Of a DNA stretch of 64,000 nt, positions 17,929 to 29,926 are shown one piece after another. The notes beneath the pieces are model-generated. The model saw only the letters and a list, made by a program, of their open reading frames with translations, was not told the DNA's origin and did no database searches. Each line of letters opens with the position of its first letter. Positions within the stretch are counted from its first letter, which is position 1. The stretch comes from Alphaproteobacteria bacterium (lineage in GTDB: Bacteria; Pseudomonadota; Alphaproteobacteria; JAVJVX01): assembly GCA_040220875.1 (NCBI GenBank), contig JAVJVX010000005.1, positions 1 to 64,000 of the forward strand, in the 5' to 3' direction. Both the position numbers and the translations under genes were made by a program.

Positions 17929-19098
17929 ATGCCCAGCAGTTCACCCGACGCCAAAGACATCCTGAAGAAGCTGATCTCTTTCGACACGACCAGCCGATAC
18001 TCGAACCTTGTTTGTATCGGGTACATTCAGGACTTCCTCGAATCTCTGGGTGCGAACTGCCGGCTTACCTATGACGACGCGGAGGCGAAGGCCAATATCT
18101 TTGCCTCCCTCGGCCCGCTGGATCGTCCCGGCCTGATTCTCTCGGGCCATACCGACGTGGTCCCGGTGGACGGGCAGGACTGGACCACCGATCCGTTCTC
18201 ATTGACTGAAGCAAACGGAAGACTGTACGGGCGGGGCACCAGCGACATGAAATCCTTTATCGCCCTCGCGCTGGCAGCCGCGCACCGGTATGCCGAGCGT
18301 CCGGGCCGCGTCCCGCTGCATCTGTCGTTCTCCTATGACGAGGAGGTGGGCTGCCTCGGCGTGCCCCGGCTCATTGACGACATGGCCGCGCATCTTGCTC
18401 ATCGGCCGTGGGCATGCATCGTGGGGGAACCCACAGGGCTCCGGGTCATCAACGGTCACAAGGGCAAGACAACCGTGCATTGCCGCGTGCGAGGCCGCGA
18501 GGCGCATTCCTCCCTGACCCACAAGGGGGTCAATGCCATCGAACACGCGGGCGAGGTCCTGGCCATCCTGGCCGAGATCAGGGACCGCATCCGGCATGAC
18601 GGTCCGATCGACGAAAGTTACGATCCTCCCTATACGACAGTTCATGTCGGCGTGATCCAGGGCGGCACGGCCCTCAACATCGTTCCCAGGACCTGTGACA
18701 TCCACTTCGAGTTTCGCAATCTGCCGACCCACGACCCCATGACGCTCCTTGACGAAATAGCCGGGCGGGTCGAGACGGAAATTCTGCCACGGATGCACGA
18801 GACGGACCCGGACGCCGGAATTTCGTTCACCCTTCAGGGCAATTTCCCGCCGCTCGAGACCGATGAGACCTCGGATATTGTCGACCTGGTCAAGAACCTG
18901 ACCGGCGAAAATAAAACGTTCAAGGTCCCGTTCGGGACGGAGGGCGGCCTCTTCGACCGCGCCGATATTCCGACCGTCGTCTGCGGACCCGGCAGTATCG
19001 ACCAGGCCCACAAACCCGACGAGTTCATTCTGATCGAGCAGTTCGAGGCCGGCCGCCAGTTTCTCGGCCGGCTCGTCGATCATCTCGCCACTGCCTAG
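17929..19098 (+). CDS. argE: acetylornithine deacetylase ArgE
   Basis: A 389-residue M20-family metallohydrolase. Zinc ligands and catalytic residues lie in LSGHTDVVPVDGQDW (His, Asp), GRGTSDMKSF (Asp), SYDEEVGCLG (Glu pair), VGEPTG, and QAHKPDEF (His); the lid domain holds RGREAHSS. The GTEGGLFDRADIPTVVCGPG segment is typical of ArgE, which removes acetyl from N-acetylornithine in arginine synthesis. A GTG two codons upstream (17923) is an alternative start; neither has a strong ribosome binding site. Related M20 enzymes such as succinyl-diaminopimelate desuccinylase are less likely. Confidence 0.9.
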   Translation: MPSSSPDAKDILKKLISFDTTSRYSNLVCIGYIQDFLESLGANCRLTYDDAEAKANIFASLGPLDRPGLILSGHTDVVPVDGQDWTTDPFSLTEANGRLYGRGTSDMKSFIALALAAAHRYAERPGRVPLHLSFSYDEEVGCLGVPRLIDDMAAHLAHRPWACIVGEPTGLRVINGHKGKTTVHCRVRGREAHSSLTHKGVNAIEHAGEVLAILAEIRDRIRHDGPIDESYDPPYTTVHVGVIQGGTALNIVPRTCDIHFEFRNLPTHDPMTLLDEIAGRVETEILPRMHETDPDAGISFTLQGNFPPLETDETSDIVDLVKNLTGENKTFKVPFGTEGGLFDRADIPTVVCGPGSIDQAHKPDEFILIEQFEAGRQFLGRLVDHLATA

Positions 19099-19125
19099 CC
19101 CCTTCGGCCGAAAAGACAGCGAAGC

Positions 19126-20201
19126 GTGACCCAAAAAGCCCGAGACTTTCTGATCGCCGTGACCATCGGCACGACGGGCGGCGCCCTGTTCACCTGGGCT
19201 GGCGTGCCGCTCGGCTGGCTCCTGGGCGCGCTGTGTCTTGCGACCGTGGCTGCGATGCGGAGCGTGCCGCTCTACATGCCCAGCTGGTTGCGCACGCTGA
19301 TGATCGTCGTCCTGGGTGTCCTTATCGGAAGCGCCTTCACGCCCGATGTAATGCACGACGCCTCTTCCTGGCTTCTGCCCCTGGGCGTGCTGCTGGTTTT
19401 CGTGATCGGGGCGGGCGGCCTGTCGCGCTGGTTTTTTTACCGGGTTGGCAAGTATGACCGGATTACCTCGTTCTTCGCCGCCGCGCCGGGCGGGCTGAAC
19501 GAAATGGTCCTGATGGGCCAGAGCATGGGTGGTGATGACCGGGTGATCTCGCTCAGCCACGCCATCCGCATTCTCGTCGTGGTGGCCACGGTCCCACTTT
19601 TCCTGCGCCTTTGGGAGGGGGCTGAGCGAATCACCACGCTCACCCCGCCCGGCGCGACCGTTACGGCGGGGGATGTCGCGATCCTGGGCGCCGCCGGTAT
19701 CGCGGGCTTCGCCCTTGCCCGACTTATACGCCTGCCGGCGTCACAACTCACCGGCCCCATGCTGTTGAGCGCGGCTGTCCACATCCTGGGGTGGACGGCG
19801 GCCAACCCGCCGGCCCTTCTGGTCATCGTCGCGCAGGTAATTATCGGCACCGCCATCGGCTGCCGCTTCGTCGGTGTCGACTTCTTCTCGGTGAGACGCA
19901 TCCTGTGGGTCTCGGCCGTCGCCGCGCTGGTCACGATCGCGCTCGCTATCGGCTTCGCCTACGGCGCCGACCGCCTGTTCGATATCGGTTTTGCCCGCAT
20001 GCTGCTCAGCCTCGCGCCGGGCGGGGTCGCCGAGATGAGTCTGACCGCCCTCGCACTCAATGTCGATACGGCATTCGTGTCCACGCACCACGTTGCACGC
20101 ATCGCCATGGTCGTTGTTCTGGCGCCGATCATCTTTCGCGCCGGTCGGAAGCTCCTTGGGACGGCCGAGACTCCGCCATCTGATCCGAAGGACCGCCAAT
20201 C

Positions 20202-20205
<4 letters not shown>
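19126..20205 (+). CDS. AbrB-family (PF05145-type) integral membrane protein
   Basis: A 359-residue, very hydrophobic protein with about ten predicted membrane segments in two homologous halves; each half carries a PGG motif (FFAAAPGGLNEM near 130 and SLAPGGVAEMSLTAL near 300). This is the AbrB/ammonia-monooxygenase-like family, named by mistaken annotation; the substrate is unknown. The gene starts at GTG, 27 bp after argE, and its stop overlaps the queA start by 4 bp, so it is translated with the queuosine genes. A transport role tied to queuosine or arginine metabolism can only be guessed. Confidence 0.85.
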
Positions 20206-22432
<2,227 letters not shown>

Positions 22433-22436
22433 GCCT

Positions 22437-22901
22437 ATGGCGGAAGAAACCTATGGTGGACTGAGCCAGCTTGGCGGGTCGGGCAAAATCCCGCACGCGC
22501 CCGAGGAAGCGACGCTCGAGACCGTTCCGAACCCGCGCGCGGGCACGGCCTATGTCGTGCGGTTCACCTGTCCCGAGTTCACATCGCTCTGCCCCGTCAC
22601 GGGGCAGCCCGATTTTGCCCATCTCGTCGTCGATTACGTGCCCGGCCCCCGGCTCGTCGAGAGCAAGTCGCTCAAGCTTTTCCTTCATTCCTTTCGCAAC
22701 CACGCGGGGTTTCACGAGGCCTGCACCCTGATGATCGCGGAACGGATTGTCGGTGCAAGCGACTGCACCTGGCTCAGGATCGCGGGCTACTGGTATCCGC
22801 GGGGCGGTATTCCGATCGATGTTTTTTACCAGACCGGACCCGCACCCGACGGAGTCTGGCTGCCCGATACGGGCGTTGCACCCTATCGCGGACGCGGCTG
22901 A
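22437..22901 (+). CDS. queF: NADPH-dependent preQ0 reductase QueF
   Basis: A 154-residue type I QueF, reducing the nitrile of preQ0 to the amine of preQ1. The catalytic Cys lies in [14 protein letters not shown] and the NADPH-binding segment in [15 protein letters not shown] with the conserved Glu and His nearby (HEAC). The ATG at 22437 follows AAGGA at 22424-22428, 4 bp after tgt; upstream in-frame codons are tgt shadow. This is the last gene of the plus-strand operon, facing queD 16 bp away. Confidence 0.96.
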   Translation: MAEETYGGLSQLGGSGKIPHAPEEATLETVPNPRAGTAYVVRFTCPEFTSLCPVTGQPDFAHLVVDYVPGPRLVESKSLKLFLHSFRNHAGFHEACTLMIAERIVGASDCTWLRIAGYWYPRGGIPIDVFYQTGPAPDGVWLPDTGVAPYRGRG

Positions 22902-22917
22902 TACCGCCCCTGCCCGA

Positions 22918-23277
22918 TCAGTCGGGGCGCCGCACCACCGCGCCCCCTTCGGGATCGCGCAACGCAACGCGGACCAGACCCGGCACATCGGGCCGCAGCC
23001 GATCAAAAATCCAGCCGGCGATCGCCGGCGCAGTCGGATTTTCGAGCCCCGGAATATCATTGAGATACTGATGGTCCAGCGCCTCCACCACGGGGGCCAC
23101 GAGGCGGCGCAACTCGGCGAAATCCATCACCCAGCCGGTCTGGTCGCCGACATCGCCGGCGACCCAGATTTCGGCCTCGAAGGAATGACCGTGCAGCCGA
23201 CCGGCTTTTGAGCCCGCCGGCGCCTCCGGCAATCTGAGCGCCGCTTCGAAACGGATTGATACGAAAACTTCCATCAT
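22918..23277 (-). CDS. queD: QueD-like 6-carboxytetrahydropterin synthase family protein lacking key residues
   Basis: A 119-residue T-fold protein, collinear with E. coli QueD (compare RLHGHSF, TGWVMDFAEL, LDHQYLNDIPGLENPT). QueD turns dihydroneopterin triphosphate into carboxytetrahydropterin. The codon-level reading shows two losses: the zinc His of AAHRL is Leu (FEAALRL, codon CTC), and the catalytic Cys of KCGRLHGH is Ala (SKAGRLHGH, codon GCC). The other two zinc His (HGH) and the Asp-His pair in LDH remain. Two adjacent ATGs (23277, 23274) begin it; 11 bp after queE, same operon as queE and queC. Family certain, activity doubtful. Confidence 0.88.
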   Translation of the reverse strand: MMEVFVSIRFEAALRLPEAPAGSKAGRLHGHSFEAEIWVAGDVGDQTGWVMDFAELRRLVAPVVEALDHQYLNDIPGLENPTAPAIAGWIFDRLRPDVPGLVRVALRDPEGGAVVRRPD

Positions 23278-23288
23278 GACCCGATCGC

Positions 23289-23933
23289 CTAGGGAAATCC
23301 GAGGAGCTTGTGCGTCTGCAGGCTGAGGCGCCATTGGGGATGGGCAAGACAGTAGGCCAGCGCCAGGCGGGTGTTCTCGTCCAGGCGGGGACCGTCCATG
23401 GGCTGCAGGTAGAAATGCGCGAAGTCCAGATGCGCGAATTTATCGGGCGGCGCACCGTCTTGCGGGTAGACGAGCTTGAGCTCCTGCCCGCATTCCTGGA
23501 CCAGCGCCGCCCCGGCCTTGGGACTGACGCAGATCCAGTCGATCCCCGCCGGCGCCGCCAGGGTACCATTGGTCTCGATCGCGATTTCGAACCCGGCGCC
23601 GTGCAGAGCATCGATCAGCGTCCGGTCGAGCTGCAGGAGCGGCTCGCCGCCCGTGCAGACCACGAGCGGGAGCGCCGCGCCGGACGCCGCCTGCGCGTTC
23701 CAGACCGTCCGCACCCGGTCAGCCAGGGTCGCGGCATCGATGAAAGTGCCACCACCCGGCCCGTTCGTCCCGACGAAATCGGTATCACAGAACCGGCAGA
23801 CTGCCGTTGCCCGGTCGCGCGCCAGCCCGGACCACAGATTGCACCCGGCAAAGCGACAGAACACGGCGGCCCGGCCCGTATTCGCCCCTTCGCCCTGGAG
23901 CGTGTAGTAGATTTCCTTGACCGCGTAGCTCAT
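23289..23933 (-). CDS. queE: 7-carboxy-7-deazaguanine synthase QueE
   Basis: A 214-residue radical-SAM enzyme converting carboxytetrahydropterin to CDG. The N-terminus [19 protein letters not shown] is typical. The cluster cysteines are arranged as C-x14-C-x2-C (GCNLWSG...VCRFCDTDF), a QueE variant of the usual radical-SAM spacing. [12 protein letters not shown] is the SAM-binding motif. It overlaps queC by 4 bp and precedes queD by 11 bp. Confidence 0.95.
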   Translation of the reverse strand: MSYAVKEIYYTLQGEGANTGRAAVFCRFAGCNLWSGLARDRATAVCRFCDTDFVGTNGPGGGTFIDAATLADRVRTVWNAQAASGAALPLVVCTGGEPLLQLDRTLIDALHGAGFEIAIETNGTLAAPAGIDWICVSPKAGAALVQECGQELKLVYPQDGAPPDKFAHLDFAHFYLQPMDGPRLDENTRLALAYCLAHPQWRLSLQTHKLLGFP

Positions 23934-24640
23934 CGTCGCGCCTGGCCGGTCATATAGGCGATCGGATCGTCGATCCCCGCCTCGTTAAACCCCTTGAGGC
24001 GAATCTGGCAGGCATCGCAGACCCCGCAGGCCGTGCCGCCCACACCCGGACTGTAGCAACTGGTGGTCTCACTGTAATCGACGTCCAGCTCGAGCCCGCG
24101 CCGTATGATATCCGACTTGGACAAGTCTATCAGGGGGGCATGGATCCGGACCGGGATTTCCCCGGCCACCGCTGCGCGGGTCGCGAGATTGGCCATGGCT
24201 TCGAAAGCCCTGACGAATTCGGGCCGGCAATCGGGGTAGCCTGAATAATCGACGCGATTGACACCGATAAAGATGTCGCCCGATCCGCGCACTTCCGCAT
24301 GGGCCAGCGCGAAGGCCAGAAAGATTGTGTTCCGTGCCGGCACGTAGGTAACGGGAATCTCGCTCGCCATCTCGCTGGCGTCACGATTGGTCGGCACCGG
24401 AATGTCGGCCGTGAGGGCCGAGCCGCCAAACTGTCGGAGATCGATTTTGATGATGACGTGATCCTCGACGCCCCGGCTGGCCGCGACACGCTCGGCCGCG
24501 CGGACCTCGTGGATGTGGCGCTGGCCATAGTTGAACGTCAGGGCGGCCACGTCGTACCCTTCGCTCTGAGCAACCGCCAGGGCGGTGGCGGAATCAAGCC
24601 CGCCACTCAGCAACACGATCGCGACCGGATTTTGCGCCAT
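23930..24640 (-). CDS. queC: 7-cyano-7-deazaguanine (preQ0) synthase QueC
   Basis: A 236-residue PP-loop ATPase ([12 protein letters not shown] near residue 11) converting CDG and ammonia to preQ0. FNYGQRH and [17 protein letters not shown] are family motifs, and the zinc cysteines are in [18 protein letters not shown] start it at the ATG at 24640, where homology begins; the longer frame to 24721 crosses the divergent queG promoter. First gene of the queC-queE-queD operon. Confidence 0.96.
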   Translation of the reverse strand: MAQNPVAIVLLSGGLDSATALAVAQSEGYDVAALTFNYGQRHIHEVRAAERVAASRGVEDHVIIKIDLRQFGGSALTADIPVPTNRDASEMASEIPVTYVPARNTIFLAFALAHAEVRGSGDIFIGVNRVDYSGYPDCRPEFVRAFEAMANLATRAAVAGEIPVRIHAPLIDLSKSDIIRRGLELDVDYSETTSCYSPGVGGTACGVCDACQIRLKGFNEAGIDDPIAYMTGQARR

Positions 24641-24740
24641 TACCCATCTTTCTTTTTTAGTCCAGAACCGCCACTCTGCCGGCGATTCGCGCCAGGGCGG
24701 GCCGGCGCAGGTGGATAACACACCGGGAAGCAGCTTGGCT

Positions 24741-25898
24741 ATGCGGACGGCGGAAGCCCTGATTGCCGAGGCGCACCGGTACGGCTTCGATGCCGCCGGG
24801 CTGGCACCGGCGCGCCTGCCGGATTACGCCGAAAAAGGGCTGCTTGCCTTTCTCGAGGCGGGCTGGCAGGGCGACATGGCCTGGATGGCCGACACGGCGG
24901 CGCGCCGTCGCGCGCCGCGGCGACTCTGGCCCGAGGCGTGTTCGATCCTGGCGGTCGGCACCAACTACACCCCACCCGATGCGCCGCTGCGTCTACTCGA
25001 CTTGCCCGAGTGCGGCAACGTGTCGGTCTACGCCCGTGGTGACGATTATCACGACATACTGAAGCGTCAGCTCAGGCAGCTCGCTCGGCACATCGCGGCC
25101 AGTCTCGGGACGGAGGTGAAAATCTTCGTCGATACCGCGCCGCTCATGGAAAAGCCCCTGGCCCAGCTTGCCGGGCTCGGCTGGCAGGGCAAGCACACGA
25201 ACCTTGTCTCGCGGAAATTCGGTTCATGGCTGTTCCTCGGGGCCATTCTGATCGCGGCCGAGATCGAGCCCGGCCAGCCCGGCGAGGATCATTGCGGCAA
25301 CTGCCGCAGATGTCTCGACATTTGCCCGACAAACGCATTTCCGGCGCCCTACAAACTCGATGCGCGGCGCTGCATTTCCTATCTGACGATCGAACACAAG
25401 GGGCATATTCCGGTTGAATTCCGCAAGCCCATCGGCAACCGGATCTATGGTTGCGATGATTGCCTCGCCGTCTGTCCCTGGAACAAATTCGCCCAAGCCG
25501 GCACGACCTCGCGCCTCGCCGGCAGGATCGAGCTGCAGGCCCCCAAGCTGCGCGACCTGGCGGCGCTCGATGAGGCGGCTTTCCGCGAGGTGTTCCGCAA
25601 ATCGCCAATCAAGCGGACCGGGCGCGCGCGGTTCGTGCGCAACGTGCTGATTGCCATCGGTAATTCAGGTGATCCCGCCCTCATCCCGTCTGCGACCGCC
25701 CTCTTGACGGACCCGTCTCCACTGGTGCGCGCGATGGCGGTCTGGGCTTTGGGCCAGCTTGAAGGGGCCGACAGCTTTGTCGGGCTGCGCGACCGGCACC
25801 GGCCGGATGAACCCGATCCCGCGGTGCGGGCCGAGTGGGACCGTCCTACGCCTATTGCAGGCGCCGGCGAAACATCCACTGCGCCACGGCAAGGCTGA
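24741..25898 (+). CDS. queG: epoxyqueuosine reductase QueG
   Basis: A 385-residue cobalamin-dependent iron-sulfur enzyme catalysing the last step of queuosine synthesis in tRNA. Landmarks are [26 protein letters not shown] (read in two parts; it includes the catalytic Asp), two 4Fe-4S motifs ([16 protein letters not shown] and [15 protein letters not shown]), and a C-terminal HEAT-like segment ([20 protein letters not shown]). The ATG at 24741 is preceded by GGAAG; TTG at 24735 is an in-frame alternative. It diverges from queC, and its 3' end overlaps the 3' end of the ABC permease gene by 47 bp on the opposite strand. Confidence 0.94.
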   Translation: MRTAEALIAEAHRYGFDAAGLAPARLPDYAEKGLLAFLEAGWQGDMAWMADTAARRRAPRRLWPEACSILAVGTNYTPPDAPLRLLDLPECGNVSVYARGDDYHDILKRQLRQLARHIAASLGTEVKIFVDTAPLMEKPLAQLAGLGWQGKHTNLVSRKFGSWLFLGAILIAAEIEPGQPGEDHCGNCRRCLDICPTNAFPAPYKLDARRCISYLTIEHKGHIPVEFRKPIGNRIYGCDDCLAVCPWNKFAQAGTTSRLAGRIELQAPKLRDLAALDEAAFREVFRKSPIKRTGRARFVRNVLIAIGNSGDPALIPSATALLTDPSPLVRAMAVWALGQLEGADSFVGLRDRHRPDEPDPAVRAEWDRPTPIAGAGETSTAPRQG

Positions 25899-26988
25899 CG
25901 AGAGCAATGACGAAGAGCGGCCATATATTCTGCACAGCGGTCTGGAGCGGCATGTCCTCAAGCATCTGGCCGCGCATGATGATCAGGATATAGCGCACGG
26001 GATTCAGGTAGGTGAGGGACTGGACCCATTGCGCCATGTTCTCGATCGGCGTGGCGAAGCCCGACAGGATGACCGCGGGCACGACAAACAGAAACACACC
26101 CAGAATGGCCTGCTGCTGAGTCTGAGAGATACTGGAGATCATCAGCCCGACGCCGATCACGGCGAAGATGAAGGCGAGCATGCCGGCCGCCATGATCCAG
26201 AGACTGCCATTGAGGGGTACGCCGAACCAGGCGTGCGCGATGGTGACGATAGCCACCCCTTCGGCGATGCCGATCACCAGGGCAGGTGCCATCTTGCCGA
26301 TGAGTATCTCGACCGGCCTGAGGGGCGTGACCAGCAATTGCTCGAACGTGCCCATCTCACGCTCCCTCGCGACCGAGAGCGCCGTGACCTGAATCGCGAT
26401 GATCAAAACGAGCGTGGCCGTAATACCGGGCACGATGAACCACTGGCTGCGGAGGTTGGGATTGAACCACGCACGGATGTCGAGGGCGGCCGGCGGGCCG
26501 CTCAGCCCCGCCGCCCGGGCCCGAGCGCGGGCGAAATCGTTGACGATCGTACGGGCGTAGCCGACCGCGACCTGGGCCGTGTTGGACTGCCGCCCATCCA
26601 CCAGAATCTGCACCTGGGCAGGATCGGCCTGCCCCGCTTCCGCCGCCAGATGCAAATCGCGCGAAAATGTCTCGCCGATATGAAGGACCATGAGCGCCTC
26701 GCGCCCGGTCAGGACCGGCGCAATCTCGGACCTGTGCGCGAGCCGCTTCACGGGCCGGAAATTGGGCGAGGCCGTGAACCGGGACACGAGTTCGCGCGAG
26801 GCGAGGCCGGAATCCTCATTCAACACCGCGAGCCGGACATTCCAGACATCGAACGTGGCAGCGTAGCTGAAGACCAGGATCTGGATGAGCGGCGGCGCCA
26901 CAAGAATGATGCGTGACTTCCTGTCCTTGAAAACGATCAGGAATTCCTTGGCGATCAGCGCGCGCAGCCGCGACCGGACTGTTCCCAT
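25852..26988 (-). CDS. ABC-2 type exporter permease (second of two)
   Basis: A 378-residue permease: one N-terminal membrane helix (LVAPPLIQILVFSYAAT), a periplasmic domain of about 140 residues, then five C-terminal helices, the YhhJ/YbhR/YbhS layout. The MEREM-like REREMGTFEQLLVTPL motif near residue 190 is typical of ABC-2 permeases. The ATG at 26988 is where homology begins; the longer frame is a shadow. It lies 5 bp downstream of the first permease, and both belong to the HlyD/ABC/permease operon. Substrate unknown; related systems export drugs or large hydrophobic compounds. Confidence 0.9.
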   Translation of the reverse strand: MGTVRSRLRALIAKEFLIVFKDRKSRIILVAPPLIQILVFSYAATFDVWNVRLAVLNEDSGLASRELVSRFTASPNFRPVKRLAHRSEIAPVLTGREALMVLHIGETFSRDLHLAAEAGQADPAQVQILVDGRQSNTAQVAVGYARTIVNDFARARARAAGLSGPPAALDIRAWFNPNLRSQWFIVPGITATLVLIIAIQVTALSVAREREMGTFEQLLVTPLRPVEILIGKMAPALVIGIAEGVAIVTIAHAWFGVPLNGSLWIMAAGMLAFIFAVIGVGLMISSISQTQQQAILGVFLFVVPAVILSGFATPIENMAQWVQSLTYLNPVRYILIIMRGQMLEDMPLQTAVQNIWPLFVIALVSLAVAQWMFRRRLQ

Positions 26989-26993
26989 CCGCC

Positions 26994-28163
26994 CTACTCC
27001 AGCGTCTTGCGCGTCTTGCGGCGCGTCAGGGCGAGAAAAAATACCGCCATCGCGGCCAGCGCCAGCAGGTTTGGCAGCAGCACGGACCAGGCATCGCCCG
27101 CGAGGAAAAGAGTCTGGATGCAGGCCACGAAATATCGCGCTGGCACGATATAGGTCAGGGCCTGAACCCATCCGGGCATGCTCGTGATATCGAAGATGAA
27201 GCCGGACAGCAGAAATGCCGGCAGGAAAGTCACGATGATCGCCATCTGGGATGCGAGGAACTGGTTCTTCGTCGCTGTCGAAATCAGAAGCCCAAGCCCG
27301 AGTGCGGCCGCCAGAAAGACCGCGGCCACCAGCCCAAGCACCAGAATATGCCCGCGAAACGGGACATCGAAGACATGGATCGACATCGTTACGCTAAGCG
27401 CCATCGCGCCGATCCCCAGCGCAAAGTAAGGGATCAGCTTGCCCAGCAGAATTTCGTTCTCACTTACGGGAGAGACAATCAGGGCTTCCATCGTGCCGCG
27501 CTCCCATTCGCGTGCTACCACGAGCGCGGTCAGCAGGGCACCGATCAGCGTCATGATGATAGCGATAAGGCCGGGAACGAGAAAATTTGTGCTGCGCAAT
27601 TCGGGGTTAAACCAGACGCGGGGCTGGATTTCCACCAGCGCGCCGGCCGATATCCCCTCGCGCAGACGCCGCTCCGCCAGCCAGGTCTGCCAAGCGCCCT
27701 GGATATACCCGGAAACCAGATTGGCGGTATTTGAATCTGTCCCGTTCAAGATGACCTGAATATGAGCGGCTTCGGTGGCCTCTCCGGGGCGCCGGGCAGT
27801 CTCGAGGTCGCGGGCAAAATTCTCGCGCAGCACGACAATCGCCTGCACGTCGCGCTCGCGAAAGGCACTTTCGGCCGGCTGGCGCGCACGAAAAACCTGC
27901 GGGCGGAAATAATGCGACTGCGCAAGACTTTGCAGAAAGTCATGCGCTTCCGGCGTCGGCGCCTCGATCACCACCGCCACCGGCACGTTCTTCGCATCGA
28001 GGCTGACGCCGTAGCCAAACAGGATCAACAGCACGAGGGGCATGGCGAAGGCAATCAGGATGCTCGACGGATCACGCATGATCTGGCGAAATTCCTTGCG
28101 CACCAGGGCGCGAACGCGCCGGGCGCGACCGCCGCTCTGCGATCTCTTGTCGCCCCGGATCAC
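26994..28163 (-). CDS. ABC-2 type exporter permease (first of two)
   Basis: A 389-residue permease with the same topology as its neighbour: basic N-terminus (RALVRKEFRQIMRDPSS), first membrane helix, large periplasmic loop, then five helices. It has the REWERGTMEALIVSPVSENE motif. Its GTG start overlaps the stop of the ABC ATPase gene (4 bp). Together with the other permease it would form the membrane channel energised by the fused ATPase. Confidence 0.92.
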   Translation of the reverse strand: MIRGDKRSQSGGRARRVRALVRKEFRQIMRDPSSILIAFAMPLVLLILFGYGVSLDAKNVPVAVVIEAPTPEAHDFLQSLAQSHYFRPQVFRARQPAESAFRERDVQAIVVLRENFARDLETARRPGEATEAAHIQVILNGTDSNTANLVSGYIQGAWQTWLAERRLREGISAGALVEIQPRVWFNPELRSTNFLVPGLIAIIMTLIGALLTALVVAREWERGTMEALIVSPVSENEILLGKLIPYFALGIGAMALSVTMSIHVFDVPFRGHILVLGLVAAVFLAAALGLGLLISTATKNQFLASQMAIIVTFLPAFLLSGFIFDITSMPGWVQALTYIVPARYFVACIQTLFLAGDAWSVLLPNLLALAAMAVFFLALTRRKTRKTLE

Positions 28164-29926
28164 AACGGATGCTCCCGGTCAAAGGCCTCGATCAGCCCGA
28201 CAAAGGCATCCTCCAGGCTGGGGTCCGGCAGGTCGTCGCGCCGGACCCGCGCCTTTAACCCGTCGGGGGTGTCGGTAGCCACCAGCTGGCCACGATAGAC
28301 CACGGCCAGCCGGTCGCAGTATTCGGCCTCATCCATGAAATGCGAGGTGACGAGAATTGTGACTCCGGCATCCGCCATCGCGTTGATGCGCGCCCAGAAC
28401 TCGCGCCGGGTCATTGGATCGACGCCCGAAGTGGGTTCGTCCAGGAACAGGATGTCGGGATCGTGCAGAACAGCGCAGCTCAGCGACAGACGCTGCTTGT
28501 AGCCGAGCGGGAGCGGTCCGCTTTCCTGGTTGCCGTAGCGGGCGAGGTTGAATTCCTCGAGGATGCTGGCCACCCGATCCTCGCGCCGTCGGCCCGTAAG
28601 ACCGTAGACGCCGGCGAAAAATGCCAGATTCTGGCGCACCGTCAGATTGCCGTAGAGGGCGAATTTCTGTGCCATGTAGCCAATCCGGGCCCGCGCCTCG
28701 GCCGCCGCATGGGCAAGGTCGAGCCCGACCACCCGCGCCTCGCCCGAGCTTGGCGGCAGAAGGCCGCACAGCATCTTGAACGTCGTCGATTTGCCTGCAC
28801 CGTTCGGGCCGAGCAGGCCGAACACCTCGCCTGCCCGGACCGCAAAACTCACCTTGTCGACCGCCCGGAACTGGCCGAAATCACGTGTCAGATCCTTGAC
28901 TTCGATCACCGGCCCTTTCGCATCGCGCAATCCTGTGACGAGGCCGGACATCACCTCCGCGCTTCCGGCGCGCCATTCTCCGGAACGGGTCTCAACATCG
29001 TGAAGCCGGGTAACGAAGACATCTTCGAAGCGTGGCGGCACCAGACGCATCTCTCTCGTCAGGCCGAGATCGGCCGGCGCCGGCGGGGCCGCACCGGCAT
29101 GCAGGACGAGACGCAGGTTCCGCCCCTGGATAAGCGCATCCAGCACGGCCGGGTGCTCTTCCGCCCGCCGCTGGACGTGGCGCTTCGGACCGTCGCCGAT
29201 AGGGGCGAGGAAGCTGCGCCCCTCGATTTTTCTGGTGAGTGCGGCCGGGCGGTCGAACGCAAGTACCCGCCCCTGATCGAGCAGGATGACACGGGCGCAG
29301 CGTTCCGCTTCGTCGAGATAGGCGGTGCTCCAGACGACGCCGATCCCGCCCGCCACAAGATCTTGCACAATGGCGTAAAGCTCACGCCGCGAAACCGGAT
29401 CGACCCCGACGCTGGGCTCGTCCAGCAGCAGCAGGTCGGGCTCGCTGAGAAGCGTGCAGGCGAGGCCGAGTTTTTGTTTCATGCCGCCCGACAGCCGGCC
29501 AGCCAGCCGGCGGGAAAAGGGGCCGAGGCCGGTAAACTCGAGCAATTCGTCAGACTTCCGCCGCCGGGCCGCCGGCGCCAGCCCATTGAGATCGCCATAC
29601 AGGCGAAGGTTTTCCAGAACACTCAGATCCTCGTACAGGCCGAAGCGCTGCGGCATATAGCCGACGGCGCCACGAGGCCCGGCGCGGCCCGGCCGGACCG
29701 CTTCACCAAACACGCGAATCTCGCCCGCGCTGGGCGTGAGCAGACCCGCCGCCAGGCGCAGCAAGGTCGTCTTACCCGCCCCGTCGGGGCCGACAAGGCC
29801 GGTTATCTCGCCCGCGCCGATGCTGAGCGACACGCCCTGGAGCGCCGTGACGGTTCCCGATTCGTTGGCAAATTCCTTGCTCAGTCCCTCGGTCTCGAGC
29901 GCCGCGCTCTCAGGGCTGCCGGTCAT
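28160..29926 (-). CDS. fused double-ABC ATPase of the exporter
   Basis: A 588-residue protein with two complete ABC domains. The first has Walker A GPDGAGKTTLLRL (about residue 48), signature RLSGGMKQKLGLA and Walker B LLLLDEPSVGVDP; the second has Walker A GPNGAGKSTTFKM, a signature-like LPLGYKQRLSLSCAV and Walker B ILFLDEPTSGVDP. The first-domain Walker A has Asp at the third position (GPDGAGKT), as in several members. The arrangement matches YbhF/RbbA-like ATPases paired with YbhG-type HlyD proteins. The ATG at 29926 overlaps the 3' end of the HlyD gene by 17 bp. The second signature starts LPLG rather than LSGG. Confidence 0.92.
   Translation of the reverse strand: MTGSPESAALETEGLSKEFANESGTVTALQGVSLSIGAGEITGLVGPDGAGKTTLLRLAAGLLTPSAGEIRVFGEAVRPGRAGPRGAVGYMPQRFGLYEDLSVLENLRLYGDLNGLAPAARRRKSDELLEFTGLGPFSRRLAGRLSGGMKQKLGLACTLLSEPDLLLLDEPSVGVDPVSRRELYAIVQDLVAGGIGVVWSTAYLDEAERCARVILLDQGRVLAFDRPAALTRKIEGRSFLAPIGDGPKRHVQRRAEEHPAVLDALIQGRNLRLVLHAGAAPPAPADLGLTREMRLVPPRFEDVFVTRLHDVETRSGEWRAGSAEVMSGLVTGLRDAKGPVIEVKDLTRDFGQFRAVDKVSFAVRAGEVFGLLGPNGAGKSTTFKMLCGLLPPSSGEARVVGLDLAHAAAEARARIGYMAQKFALYGNLTVRQNLAFFAGVYGLTGRRREDRVASILEEFNLARYGNQESGPLPLGYKQRLSLSCAVLHDPDILFLDEPTSGVDPMTRREFWARINAMADAGVTILVTSHFMDEAEYCDRLAVVYRGQLVATDTPDGLKARVRRDDLPDPSLEDAFVGLIEAFDREHPL

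Noticed and set aside
24641-24740. A possible preQ1 riboswitch in the queC leader (GGTTCTGGACTAAAAAAG on the minus strand)
   Set aside because: The GGTTC and A-rich element resemble the preQ1-I core, but the partner strand of the first stem and the AGC/ACCC elements are missing. A covariance-model scan with a significant hit would reverse this.
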